Shown here piece after piece: positions 23,501-35,334 of a DNA stretch of 64,000 nucleotides (its first letter is position 1; each line of letters begins with the position of its first letter). The DNA is from Symsagittifera roscoffensis. Lineage: Eukaryota; Xenacoelomorpha; Acoela; Convolutidae. The stretch is taken from contig NC_087062.1 of assembly GCF_963678635.1 (NCBI RefSeq), positions 52,896,473 through 52,960,472 of the forward strand, written 5' to 3'. The notes beneath the pieces were generated by a model. The model was not told the origin of the DNA, did no database searches, and saw nothing but the letters and a program-made list of their open reading frames with translations. Made by a program: the position numbers and the translations under genes.

Positions 23501-24550
23501 TCTCATATGTTTTATGGAATTATAAGATTCATCGGACAAGTGTCTCCAGTGACAGCGGTAAACACAGAGGAGGAATCAGAAGAGGAGCCGTTAATTTTAC
23601 TTATATCATCGCACAGGAGCCGAGCTTTTAAAACATCTGAGTCAACTTCAGCTTTTTGACACCATTGGCAGAGTTTCAACTGAAATCAACATTGGTAGCT
23701 GAAACTACGCAATGCTCTCTTTCAATCGCTTCATCCTTGGACCAGCAACTAGTGGTTTTGGGATCCCCTACCTCCGAAACTCAGACCGAGGACAAGTGCC
23801 AGGACAGCGATATTTCTTCTTTAATCGACACGGAAACTAAAGTTGAGGTAGACACTTTTCATAAAAAAACTTGAATTCTGTCGAATAAAATTTTTTGAAC
23901 TTAGAAGTCTATTTTATCTTTGTTTGAATTTATTACCATTGGTCGTGACATCAACCCATTCAGCTTCCAATAATGGATTATAATTTGTTTTATATTTCTT
24001 AAGGTATAGTAGCGATGTTTGTTTTTTAAATTTGGACACTAGTTAGATACAGCCCTTGATTTATCTATCTATATTCTATATATCCCTAATTATACATTTA
24101 AGTTTTGGCTCTTTCTTTATTTCTGTATATATCTGTAATGAATTGGATGTAGCCTGCAAATTGTAATACCATATTCATCTACGTGTACACTTGTATATTC
24201 TCTTGTAAATTCCATGTTCTTGCTGTAAGTTAGATACTTTTTGTTTCAAACTTCGAGTCCCGTGGGGTGAAGTGAGAATGGAATATGTTTGTGATTTGGC
24301 TATTGATCATATGGTCAGATATTAGTTTTTCCTGCATTGGAGAATTTTGTAATCTTGTGTTTTATTCTCTTAATTTGACCTCCACTTACTAACTAGATGC
24401 CTGTTATCTGTGTCTTAACTGAAGTCCATTGGACTTCGCGTCACTTGATGTTCTAATTAGACAAAGTCAGTTTTATTTCAAACGCATTCAATTTTTTCTC
24501 TTAATGCTAGTTCAGTTAATATTAGTTGCCATTGGTATTTGAACACTTCT
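20576..24550 (+). mobile_element. Ty3/gypsy retrotransposon fossil, second copy (broken)
   Basis: A second broken copy of the same family directly follows the first. Parts: gag zinc-knuckle region about 20,600-20,930; protease-like region about 21,060-21,280; RNase H tail near 21,600; integrase zinc-binding region about 22,200-22,340 with 'LHREIYHNGKK'; integrase core remains about 22,440-22,790; a C-terminal tail region about 23,010-23,870; non-coding DNA; and a 3' LTR remnant 24,348-24,550. A block of the tail (about 21,330-21,600) is repeated at about 23,110-23,375, so a further truncated copy or a rearrangement is included. It has many breaks. The age is similar to the first copy. Confidence 0.8.
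24348..24550 (+). repeat. Ty3/gypsy LTR remnant, right
   Basis: Direct counterpart of 16,573-16,795. The LTR may extend further left, towards ~24,170, because the left copy could be truncated. Confidence 0.65.
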
Positions 24551-25250
24551 TAAAAACTCTAAATAAAATTTCAAAAATCGAACAAACCGTAAAAGGTTGG
24601 TTTGGACTCAAAAATAAGCTTGCAGCGAAAAAAAAAGAAACTTTATATTGGTTTGTATAAAAATATGAAATTGTATGAATGATATGCCGTTGTATGATAG
24701 GAATTTCCCTTTCATTGTTTGCATGGACGTCAGAACGGGCTGTCAACAACAACAATAAGGATAGTGATGGAGACTCTGTGCAATGAAAGTAGCAAAGAAT
24801 TAACACTGCAGAAAGACTGAGCCTCCCTGATTCTCACTGAATCGGCGCAAATTCAGGGCTGAAAAAAAAACACTGTAATAACCAAAAAAAATCCTGATTT
24901 TTGCCGACTTAGCTCTAATTCAGGGCTGTAATAACGTTCCAAAAGTCCCTGAAAGTCACACTGAAAGTCCCATCCCTGATTCTTCAGTGAACCTGAGCGT
25001 GGTTTTTCACTATGAATTAGCGCGGTTTTCATCAGTTTTGAGCTATAATGTCTATTTTCACCGAAAACACGACACATAATAAAACTTGAAATTCAACTCG
25101 AAATTCTTAACTTATTTGACCTCGCTGATTCGGGGTTTTAACATGGCTATTTTTATATTCATGATTATCGCTGAGGAACAACCATGAAATAACGTAGCCA
25201 TGAAATAACCCTGAATAAGAGCTAAAAGTTTCTTACAACTGGAGTATCTC
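24551..25250. other. unassigned repeat-like DNA with TCAGGGCTG motifs
   Basis: Between 24,815 and 25,230 short motifs such as AATTCAGGGCTG and TCCCTGATTCT recur, and 'CCATGAAATAAC' is repeated at ~25,180 and ~25,198. No gene is supported. It may be the 5' flank or body of a decayed element linked to the LINE that follows. Confidence 0.35.
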
Positions 25251-25251
25251 T

Positions 25252-25830
25252 GAACCAGCGATATTTATCTATGACTGGTCAACCCGGGAAATCATCCGGG
25301 CCTGATGAAATAGCGGCTTAAAATCTAATCGTGGTGAATTTTGGTGAAAAAACCGTAGCCGGAATTTTGAACTCTTTTATGACAGCGGAGTAACTCTAAT
25401 CTTCAATGTGAAAATAGTTTCATTTGCTGTTCCTATGAAGAGTAAAATTTTAAAACGTGAAATTAACCAAGCCATTACCTTAAAATCACACTTCACAAAA
25501 ATTTTACTGAGAATTCCCTTGAAACCAGCTTGATATTATAGTAGCAATCAACCAAAAAGGCTGTTTTTACTCTTGAAAGCCTGATTGAGAATTCAATCTA
25601 GATGCAAAAAGATGTTTTGCCGAGTTTAACCGATTATACTAAGGCGTTCTGCAGTACTCCTCACAACAAGATGATCTATCATCTAGGTGATATCGGCCTT
25701 GATGGCGAATATATTCGCATCATTCATTATTTTTCTCATCAGCAAACCGCTAATGATCAGAAACAAAGGAAGCATAAACAAATATACCCAAATTATTTCG
25801 TTATCGAACCAAACCATTCAATTTAACAAT
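25252..25830 (+). mobile_element. LINE (non-LTR) reverse transcriptase remnant
   Basis: Near 25,285 'GKSSGPDEIA' matches the conserved K..GPDGI motif that opens LINE reverse transcriptases. At 25,563-25,600 'FTLESLIENSI' runs in frame, through one stop, into 25,602-25,826 with 'LTDYTKAFCSTPHNKMIY' and 'LGDIGLDGEYIRII'. These match the first catalytic-aspartate region (DY.KAFD..H) with Cys in place of the usual Asp after F. The copy is dead: several stops lie between the two blocks, and the YADD box was not found. The clade is uncertain; the wording 'MQKDV...DYTKAF' resembles RTE/CR1-like elements. The MITE-C copy at 25,938 follows closely and may sit inside the same LINE. Confidence 0.75.
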
Positions 25831-25937
25831 CTGTCAGAATATCTGATCTGAAATACTTTTTTGTAAAACAAATTAGGCATGCATTTTCAAATTATGAAAA
25901 TAATATCACTTGCATTTCAAAAAAAGTTCCGCTGAGA

Positions 25938-26386
25938 CAGGGGCGGATTTAAGGGGGCGGGGGGGGGGGGGAGGGGGGGAGGGGGGTTCGGACGCCCCCT
26001 TCAGGGATTCGACCCCCTGCCGACCCAAAGGGTCCCCCCTTTGATACTTTTTCAGAAACACATTTTTGGCCGACCGACTCTAAAATTTTTCTAAAGGCGC
26101 CTTTGGCGCCAATATATACTAACTTTGAGGGGGAGCGCGCGACAAAAAAAAACGCGATTTTTTTGTCAAAATTTTACAAAAAGTGCCCAAAAACGGCTTT
26201 TTGACTGTTTTTTCAAAAATTTGCCTGCGGCGCGTAAAATTTAGATTTAGCCAAATTAGGGGCAAAACAGTGCTTTGGGAGAGCTCAAAAACCAATTTGG
26301 TCGACCTAAAAAAAAAGGTCGTCAAAATTTTGGAAACTTTTTTGAAAACCCCCCCCCCCCTCGAGAAAATCCTAGATCCGCCCCTG
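25938..26386 (-). mobile_element. MITE-C copy with perfect 8-bp target duplication
   Basis: Begins CAGGGGCGGATTTAAGG, ends CCTAGATCCGCCCCTG, and is flanked on both sides by CGCTGAGA (25,930-25,937 and 26,387-26,394). Length 449 bp. It is orientated opposite to the 57,713 copy and has every conserved internal block, including the G-rich and C-rich terminal tracts. No coding capacity. The exact duplication and intact ends indicate a fairly young insertion. Confidence 0.95.
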
Positions 26387-26394
26387 CGCTGAGA

Positions 26395-27589
26395 GATCAT
26401 TTTTAAAGTCTTTTTTTTTAGCCGCAAAATCAATTTTATGCACAAAAAAATTCAACAAAAAAAACAAAAATCAGAATATATGTTTTGGGGAAGCCAGAGT
26501 TCTTTTTGGTTTAAATAGTAAGTTAATCCTAACGCCTGACAAAACAACAGGCCTTAATTTACAAGAACTCGCATTGTTAAAAAAAAAAGTTTTTTTGGTC
26601 GTACAAGAAATTTATAACTTTTTGATTTACCGACACGGGACGTACACGATGCAAGTTGTAGTTTTTAGTTTCTAAGCAATAAAATGAATGAAATGACGTT
26701 TTGTTTGCAAATATTCAAATTATAGGGTCAAAATGTTGACAAAACGATTCCTAAGGAGCTAGCTGCATCGCATTTTGATAAATTTTGCATTTTTGAAAGC
26801 GTTTAAAAAATCATTACATCATAAATGGTTTCAGAGGGGTTCATGCTGTGGAAAAATCCAAGAAACACAAAGAACTCAAAATAATATAGATTCAATACGT
26901 GTTTTTGAGGATCTGATGCCGCGAAAAAACAACAGAAAGTAGTATTGAAAGATTTAGTTCGTCCGGCATCAGAAATGGCAAAAGTTTATGAGTAATATGA
27001 GTAAGCCAACGAAAAAACTGTTTTAGCAATCATTTCGGAAAAATGATTGCATCAATCCATGCACGTTTGAAAAAATTTTGGTATACGCGCTCACGACTTT
27101 TTGATAGCTAAATCGTCAAAACAGATAAGACCTTTTTTGAAGCCCAGACCAAAAAATCTTTCTGTTTGTTTGTCTTTCGTTCGGTCCTGTGGAGCTTATT
27201 TGTGGAACTCGAAACTTAACTTACACGGCAAAAATCCGAATGCAGCTTCTGTATGGGATTGGTGGTGTCACTTAACCTGTTGGTTTTGTCATATGAGAAA
27301 ATTCATGGATATTGTATTTTATGACTAAACACACAAAAAACATAAATCCGAACTTGAAGTTTTGTGGGTTTTGTGAGAAATCCGTTTTATGAGTTTTCCC
27401 TTAAGGAGAAGACATTTATCTAAACATGTGAAATTCTTGCTCCACAAATTAAAAAAACAAGAAAAAGAATCGGGGAAAACGATCAAACTCTGATTCTGGC
27501 GAACAAATAAAAAAAACTGACTGTCTACATTTCCGAAGAAGCAAAAAAATGTGCTAAAACTCATAAGCGAAAATTACAATAAAACGTTT
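26395..27589. other. no gene seen
   Basis: AT-rich. The frames at 27,101-27,328 (plus) and 27,325-27,564 (minus) show no domain signal and overlap across strands; I do not call them. Confidence 0.4.
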
Positions 27590-30500
27590 CATGATCAAAA
27601 ATTTTGATCACACCGCGATAATTTGTTAATTATGAATTGGAAATTACCGTTTTTTACGTAATGCATGTGAAAGATTATTCACATCATGAATATCCTCGGG
27701 AAGGGCATTAGTTACGGAGACCAGAGATTATCTCGAAACATCAATTATTGGTTCTCTTTTTGCGCTAGCAGAAATCTTTTCCCGTTTCAATTCTGCTAAG
27801 AGTAGGAATTTCGATAAATGCAACTAAAGTCGTTCCACGCCCTTAAACGGGATACCTCTTGTAGCGAGATCGGCTGGGTTTCGTTTACCAAGTATATGTT
27901 GCCACTGAAAGGCGTCATAAACTGACAGAATTTCATTTATTTTTTTTGCACACTAAGATTTTTGCTTGTTTGCTTAATCCCAACTCATACCAGATCGCCA
28001 AAGCTTTTCAAGCAATATTTTGAGAGTTATCACAAACTGTGCGATCAATCCCAGTGGATCAAAGAATATGGCTGCAGTAGATCGTAAGTTTACTTAGAGA
28101 AATTTCTTTAGCCGTTAAGTTGTTTTTCAGTACGGGATTAATGATGAGTGTGTCGTTCGTAGTATCCCATTTTTTAAAAAGCCGATGAGTAGTACCCTTG
28201 TTTTCAGTTTTGAGTTTGTTGAGAAAATCAAGCACTTCCGTAGTACTCGATATAAACTATATTAAAATGAATCCTCCTTTTGGAGTGCCACCTTCAAACC
28301 TTTAGTTGATTCCTGGCTTCCAGCAGATTGTCATAGGAATGAACGAAGACATTCATGTAGAGGCTGTTATGAATTGGTTTCTGTCTGTTGGGTTCATTGT
28401 TGCAGAAGTCGACGGCTGTTTGATGTAGTGCAAAGATGGCTATTGCTGGCGAGCATTAAGCTCCAAAGACTTGACGCGTGTATCGATATTGCTTAACTCC
28501 TTGATTAGTCGGCCACAAGAACCGTAGTACATTTTGATTGAATTCTTTTATGCCTATCTGCAAAAACAAGCCTTTAATATCACATGAAACTACTGTTCGT
28601 TTTTTTGAAATCTCATTAGCAAACCAAATCATGTTTGTGAGTAGATACGGTCCTGTCTGTCAGAAGGATTTGAGACAAGTTCCCTTGATATTCGATACAG
28701 CATTTGTTACACGTCGACTTTTACTAGGTTTCTGAAGACTTATAACCGGATGGTGCGGTAGTTACCATACTCGTGACGGTGGCGGATGTAGGAAAGTTAC
28801 GGGTATCACATAACCATTATCAATATCAGTTGATAATGATTTGTCATGGAGTTGCATCGTGAATTTAACCTTTTGTAAATTCAAGTTGGGCTTCAGCAAT
28901 AACGTAGTTGTTTGGCAACGTTATGTTCTTCTTCCAAAGCAAATTAATTCAGTAACAAGTTCCGTCATGTTGATTGCTTTGTTTCATAAAAATTATTTGC
29001 TTAGTATACTTGCTTGACAATGTTCCTTTAGTCACGTTAGAAGTTGTGCCGGATTCTTCAACTTTTCAGTATTTTTCAACAATTTTATTTAAGGAAGCAT
29101 CCTCGTGTTGCTTTATGTCAATGAAACTGGTTAGATGATAGGATGATAGTTGTACTGATCTTTCAAAGACTTTCGATGAAGCGGGCCGGTTATAGTCCAA
29201 CCCCGCAAGTTGCACACTCCATACTTTCTGCTGGGAGGGCTTTTCAAAATTTCCCTCTCTGCGATATGCCATAAACTGGAGTTGGTTTTTCAAACTGGGT
29301 TTTGTAATCACTTGGTTTTCCAGTTTGATATTGTTGGATATGTCGCTGCGCAGTTTTATCCTGATTTCTATGAAAATTAGAGTGGTGTTGTACAACATGT
29401 TGCAGAAGTACAGTCAGTTGACCTATAGATATCCAGGTAGTTGAAGCAAACTGCTTATTCTTCACTAATGGATTTTTTTGTTGCGTAGTTTGCTTTGAAA
29501 TACAGTGATCTTCATTGTCCAGCAGTTATAACCGTTCTAATTTTATTGGTTCATTTTTGAAGTGAGGCTTTTTTCAGTATGCTGGCTGTTACGCATGATT
29601 ACAAATGATTTTTTTAATGATAGTTTTTCTTATTTTTGTTTCCCGTAAAAGGGTAAAGCGTCAAAGTTCTCGGAAGGTTTAGAGTAGTTATTGAGCCAGT
29701 CCGTGAAATCTTTGAGCATAGCATAGTCCATCCTATTATGTACGCAATATTTTCCCACTTGAACAAGACTGCCGGAGGAAGCTCAGAGCAAGCAAGTTGA
29801 GTAAGGTTTCTCGAGTTCAAATTGGAGTAGTAGTTGTTTAGTTCGAAATTGTGTACCAGCCTACCTAGAAAAGTAGCCAAACTGACGAACGTTTGAGGTT
29901 CAGTAACATGCAGTCAATCAAAGTTTCTAGCTCTCTAATAAAAGCTGTAACAACGAAATTAGGGCTGCCACATCTGCGAATATGCTCCTCTATTGCTAGA
30001 ATATACTGTGAAGAATTCGTGCCGTATATCTTCACAATGGTTTTGGTTTTATCAACGCACAAGGACTGCATGTAAATTATTTTTTTGCATCAGTCAATTT
30101 GGGATGGATTGTTTCCTATTCCAGTTTGGAACAGCTCAAACCAATTATTCTACTCTAATGAAACTTTTGGGACCGTAATGAAATGTGTTGTTGCTTGTGT
30201 TCTGAGCAGTACAACGGAGGCCGTGATTGGCTGGAGTCACAATTCTTGAACACGTCGATCCGTAGAGTGCGTCTTGAGACCATTAGTACCAGTCTGTGGC
30301 TGTTGTAGTGACGAATTCAAGGGATATTGATAATTTCCTGAGAACTCTGGGTTCTCATAGGAATCAGGTCGATCTTATATATGATCATATTGTCGTTGAT
30401 GTGATGATATGAAAACTGTTGCATTGATCTCGAGTTCTCTGTCGTAGTGTATATTCCTTGAGCTGTATAGTCGTAACAGATTGGCAGGCGAAACGCAAAC

Positions 30501-32330
30501 GTGATAGATGGTACCGTTGTTTTAGTAGTATCAAAACTAATGGGTGCCGTAGAAACTCTGTACGTGTTTTTTATAAAATGTTGTGGTAGTTCGCACGTGA
30601 AGAGTACTGCTGGCTGGTATGGTATGTGAAAATAATTTCAGAGTAGAGTGACTAGAGGAGTCATCTATCTGTATCCTGCTGTTTTGTTTTCCGTATCGTC
30701 GCATTTTTTTTTCAATAACGATCATTTGCGGCTTCCTAGTGAACAGACGTCCTTAAGAAGGTTTTGCACGTCTTTCAAAGGTCTCGCCGCTATATAATCT
30801 GCAAATTCTTCCAAATCTTGCAAACATTCCAAAAGCTCGTTAACCGTTATTCCAACATCCTCTAATTTCAAAGATTGTGCAATTTCGCTGCTAATTTGTC
30901 GTTCAAGACTCTGAAGAAAAGTGTAGTCAAACGTCCATTTGTTTATGAGCGCTTGTTTTGAGATTGTAGAGCCATCGTTAAAGTAGTGAAAAAATAAAAA
31001 GGTTATAGTAATGGTATAATAATGATAGAAGAGAAGTTATAAAATGGATGAAAGTGAGTTTAGGTAACAATTGTTTTTCTTTTGTAGACAAAAAATACGA
31101 ACAATCCTGTTGGCACTACGAGCGTGCGTAATTCGCGTAGGGCTTTTTTAAGCTTTTAAAAAGTTATGAAATATCATGTCATGTACATCAATTATTAAGT
31201 ACTAAGTCTTTTTGACAGTATATTTAGGGTTGATATTTGGCTGAGAATACGATTTAACCTGTTGAATCAGATAAGAATACTTTTTAAACCTCACTGATTC
31301 AAGTTCTAAATGGAAATGTTACGCTATGAGCAATCTCATGCTTTTTCACAATTTTCGAGAAGTTATTGGAACGCTACATTGCTTGCCTTTTTTTCCTTGT
31401 TTAATTTTTTGTTTAAGTACATTTTGGCTACTTGTTTTTGGCTATGGTGTTTTTTATCAGAAAAAATTTACCTTTGCACACCGAGGATTTAAAATTAATC
31501 AGGATTCATATCAAAGTTATGGAACTTAAGCTAATAATGATTACAAAGCACCGTGGGTATGATTTTTGAAAATTTTGGCACGGTAATGAGAAAAAAATTT
31601 GAAAACATGACTGATTCTGAGGGGACTGGGAAGAACTGGAGAAGAGCTGGCGAAGAGCTGGTAGAATGTTGGCATGGTTTGCTGGCCCTGAAGATGCAGA
31701 CAAGTAGAAGAGGTACTGTTGACTTTGATGTTTGGAATCAGGTCGATCGTATATATTAACTTAAGCTAATAATGATTACAAAGCACCGTGGGTATGCTTT
31801 TTGAAAATTTTGGCACGGTAATGAGAAAAAAATTTGAAAAAATGACTGATTCTGAGGGGACTGGGAAGAACTGGAGAAGAGCTGGCGAAAAGCTGGTAGA
31901 ATGTTGGCATGGTTTGCTCGCCCTGAAGATGCAGACAAGTAGAAGAGGTACTGTTGACTTTGATGTTTTCGTTTGAGGGGAGAACTCTGAGACCGTCCTC
32001 GCAATCGCAGTCGCAGGGGGACCTCTGAGACCTCTGAATTGACGTTGAGAGCAGCTGGGGAACCTCTGAGACCGTCCTTGTTGTAGACTTTGGTGTCAGC
32101 TCTATAGGGGACCTGCTGCCGCTCTGGAGTCAGCTCTGGACCTTTATTTTTGCTTTTCTGTGGTTGCCAAATATCCAAGACTCTTGGTTCTCAAGTCTTA
32201 AGCTGTCATCTTTTAAGTGGTTTTTACATCATCCAAAAATTATGATCACACTCCGATAAATTGTTAATTGCGAGCTGGAAATTACCCCTTTTTCAAGTTT
32301 GCATGTGAAAGATTATTCGCATCATGAACA
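27590..32330 (-). mobile_element. BEL/Pao retrotransposon fossil (broken)
   Basis: Minus-strand remains of a BEL/Pao element. Its LTR start is seen twice, near 32,325 and near 27,697: both begin TTCATGATG with AATAATCTTTCACATG and stay alike for about 100 bp (to ~32,230 and ~27,590). The left LTR is truncated or lost beyond that. Inside are gag-like sequence about 30,975-29,250 with a zinc-knuckle/His-rich stretch near 29,400, a protease-like region around 28,980-28,740, and a Pao-type region near 28,110-27,960 with 'GLIAQFVITLKILLEKLW', the family signature. There are many breaks (more than ten by eye) and large parts are missing. Family assignment rests mainly on the Pao signature. Confidence 0.7.
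31523..31968 (+). repeat. 235-bp tandem duplication inside the BEL/Pao LTR region
   Basis: AACTTAAGCTAATAATGATT starts at 31,523 and again at 31,758, and the two units stay nearly identical to TTGACTTTGATGTTT. The first unit ends in GGAATCAGGTCGATCGTATA, a sequence also present near 30,360. The GC-richer stretch that follows (31,976-32,160) repeats 'ACCTCTGAGACC'. The long minus frame at 31,756-32,178 lies wholly in these repeats and is not taken as a gene. Confidence 0.85.
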
Positions 32331-32451
32331 CGGCCCATTTTTTCTCTCTATTTTACACTCAAAAAGTAAATACGAACAGGGGTGGGTTTAATGGGTTTGG
32401 GGATAGGGGAGGCGGAAGCTCTCCCCTGCTCAGAAATTCGACCTCCTCACC

Positions 32452-32840
32452 CAGAGCGGATTTAGGGAGAGGGGTGGAAGCCGGGCCCCCGTCAAGGATT
32501 CGACCCCCTGCCGGCCCAAAGGGTCCCCCTTTTGTACCACTTTGAGAAATCCAGTTTTCTAAAGACGCCTTTGGCGCCAATTTATACTTATTTTGAGGGG
32601 GAGCGCGCGCCGAAACAATGCAATTTTTTGGCCACATTTTTCAATGCAATTTTTTGGTCAAGTGCTTAAAAACGCCTTTTTTGGCTTGTTTTTTCAAAAA
32701 TTTGCCTGCGGCACAACAATAAATTTGGCCAAAACAGGGTCTTTTTAGTGCTTCGGGAAATTCAATTTGTTCAGCCTAAAAAAAGGTCGACAAAAAGTTC
32801 GAAATTTTTTTGAAAATCCTTGTTCCGCCCATGCCTTTAC
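32452..32840 (-). repeat. MITE-C copy, minus orientation, degraded ends
   Basis: Starts AGAGCGGATTTAGGGAG, followed by 'GTCAAGGATTCGACCCCCTG', 'GACGCCTTTGGCGCCAAT', 'GGGGGAGCGCGCGCCG' and 'AGCCTAAAAAAAGGTCGAC', ending near TTGTTCCGCCC. A second, more diverged fragment continues at 32,841-33,140 (ends CTCGAGAAAAGTTTAGATCC). An extra end-like sequence lies at ~32,376 (CAGGGGTGGGTTTAATGGG), which suggests nested insertions. No matching 8-bp flanks seen. Confidence 0.7.
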
Positions 32841-33198
32841 CAACGGAAAGGTCCGCCTTTTTTGTTATAATCTTGTGACACCCTTTTTTGCAGACAGATC
32901 CTAAATATAATAATTTTAAAGGGGGTAGTGCGCCCAAATAAAGCAATTTTTGAGGCAACAATTTCTGACCTGTTTTTTCAAAAAAAGCCCGGTTGCAGAA
33001 AATTTGGCCAAACTAGGTTCCTTACAGTGAATTTGGAGAGGTCAGAAAATTATTTTGATCGACCTAATAAAACAAATTGACCAATTTTTTTTGAAAGTCA
33101 GCCTACCAGCTCTCGAGAAAAGTTTAGATCCGTCTCTCTTAAAAATATTTGTTGTTTCAACTCGTTATCAGAAAAACGATCTTCGGCGTGAATTTTGG

Positions 33199-33675
33199 TA
33201 AACATTGATCTTTCAAATTATTTATCTCAACATACCCTAAAAAAGATAAGACTATCAAAGTCATCACAGAATAGTTCAAATCTTTTCAATAGGCCGCACC
33301 TCCATTTATCTTAGTTTCAGCAGTTATATACAACTACCAACAGTACCTAATTAGTCGTTTTTTTGGAGTGACCTTCATAGAGTACCCCCAGCATTGACAG
33401 AAAATCTAAGCATATTTGTTAGCAATGTATTCGCTCTTCATTTTGAATTACAGTCTCAATTTATTTTTCAATCGTATAGGCAATCGTGATTAACTTCATA
33501 CTTGGCAGCAACTTTGCTAGTGTCAACCAATGGATAAGGACAGCAACCATCTATCTGGTAAAGTCTACCGAGCGACCTCTAACATTCATTGGTAGCAACT
33601 TTGCTTGTCCATCAATGGATAAGGGCAGCAACCATCTATCTGGTAAAGTCTACCGAACGATCTCTAACATTCAGG
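33199..33675 (+). repeat. left arm of a ~400-bp inverted repeat spanning 3.9 kb
   Basis: Matches the reverse complement of 36,690-37,108. Shared landmarks in order are 'TAAACATTG', 'ACATACC.TAAAAA.GATA', 'TATATACAACTACCA', 'TTTTTCAATCGTATA' and 'CCAATGGATAA.G.CAGCAAC'. By eye about 75-80% alike. This arm has an internal ~90-bp duplication: 'GGTAAAGTCTACCGA' occurs at about 33,556 and 33,643. Confidence 0.75.
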
Positions 33676-33759
33676 TATAAAAAAAATTCGATTTTCAAAC
33701 GCTTAAGCTTCCAGTGCTTTTAAATCCCTGGGTGGAGGTACTCAATTTATGTTTCGAAG

Positions 33760-34870
33760 TTCGTGACCAAAAATCGGTTTCTTTTGACCGTCTTGACCAA
33801 ACTTTGCTGTGTTTTGACTTTCTCGACCAAGTTTGGTACCTTTAGACTTTTTCGACCAAGTTATGGTATATTTGATTTTCTCGACTCAACAAAAATAATG
33901 TTCAACTTTGTTCAACCCAGCTCAGATATGTTTCGACTCACTCGACAAAAGTTGGATAAGTTTATATTTTCTCGATTGTATCGATTAAAATTTTTTGAGA
34001 AACTTTAATTGTTCGACCCCGCATAAGTGTGTTTTGAATTTGTCGACCAAAAATGGGCAAGTTTCGACTGTCTCGTTAAACAAAAAAAAACGTTCTCGCT
34101 TTTTTGTCCGCTGTGGTTGCTCCAAAAGCTATTCAAAAGGCTTATTTGGTATCTGGCTTGAATTTTTTTTCCAAATTTTGGAACTGAAAACTTAAGTTAT
34201 TAGATTTAGCATTTTATAGTTTTCAATACCAATCCAATAGCTCAGATAATAGGACTGTTTCTGTTCCGCCTTTTTAATTTTCATCTTTTTTGGTTAATAT
34301 TTTTTTGATACAGTCGATTTGCAAAAACGGTACCAAAAAAGCCTGCTTGATCTATGTTTCGACTGTGCTCGAACTATGTTTCGATTGTGCCCAAACTTTT
34401 TTCGACCACAATTTGGGTATGTTTCGACCAAATTCGGTTATGTTTCGACTTTCAAACAACATGAATTATCAAATTTAACTGTTTTAATTTATGTTTTTCG
34501 GTAAAATCTTATGATGCTTTTTTATCAGAATGAAACGATTAGAGTTATTTGCAATTAAAATGCATTGTAAAGATGAACTAAATTTAAGCTATTAATTTCA
34601 TCTTTTGGATACTTTTTTTTTAAATTTGAGTTATAAATATATAAAAAATTGAAAAAATTGTTGAATCCGATTTACCGCGGGCGTGACAATCGATTTTTTT
34701 TACCGTGCTCGAGGTATGTTTCGACTGTGTTCGACCTATGTTTCGACTGGGCCCGACGCTCGACTTATGTTTCGACTGTGCTTGAGCTATGTTTTGACTT
34801 TCTCGACGAAAAATGGGTATGTTTTGACTGTACTTGACATATGTTTCGATTTTCTCGACTTTCTCGATTA
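33760..34870 (+). repeat. degenerate TTTCGACTTTCTCGACCAAA repeat tracts
   Basis: Many imperfect units of the form TATGTTTCGACTGTGCTCGA or TTTCGACTTTCTCGACCAAA, in three clusters (33,760-34,080, 34,350-34,455 and 34,715-34,865). The open frames here (for example 34,319-34,504, 34,649-34,837 and 34,683-34,883), with 'MFRLC' and 'YVSTV' repeats, are read-outs of this DNA repeat and appear in more than one frame, which argues against protein selection. Confidence 0.8.
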
Positions 34871-35184
34871 TCAAATAACATGAGTAGAATTATGTATGCT
34901 TTTCAGTTGATTTTTTTTACAATGCTTGATTTGAAAAAATAACTATAAGAGGCTATAAAATTCAAACATCATCCATCGAAAACTATTTTTTTCAAACTTA
35001 GTCCCAGTTTCTGCTTTTGTTGTTCCGATTTTCGAAGAAAGAGGAATATTTATGCTCGGTGGGGTTTTTTTATTCAGTCAATTTTAGCAGACCGAATTTT
35101 TTAGTTTTCGACCAACTTTTTTCAGCCCCATAGAACATATTGAATTCCTGAGTTGAGCACCTCGATCCGGTTGAGACCAATTTT

Positions 35185-35334
35185 AAATAAGCGCAGAAAA
35201 ATCTGTCAAAATAGGGTGCTTTGGTGTTATGTGAGCGCTCGGAACATCAATTTGGTCGACTTTAACAAAAAGACGACAAAATTTTAGAAAATTACTCTCG
35301 CCCTCCCCCTCGAAAAAATCTTAGATTCGCCCCT
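35185..35334 (-). repeat. MITE-C end fragment
   Basis: Holds 'GAGCGCTCGGAACATCAATT', 'TGGTCGACTTTAACAAAAAG' and the terminus 'CTCGAAAAAATCTTAGATTC' followed by GCCCCTG at 35,334. This is the terminus-bearing half in minus orientation; the other half is absent. Confidence 0.7.

Noticed and set aside
31756-32178. 140-codon minus frame as a gene
   Set aside because: It spans the 235-bp tandem duplication and the CTCTGAGACC repeats of the BEL/Pao LTR region, and no domain is recognisable.
34319-34883. Several overlapping plus frames with MFRLC and YVSTV repeats as a repeat protein
   Set aside because: The same DNA repeat is open in more than one frame and on both strands. The protein repetition is a shadow of TTTCGAC units.
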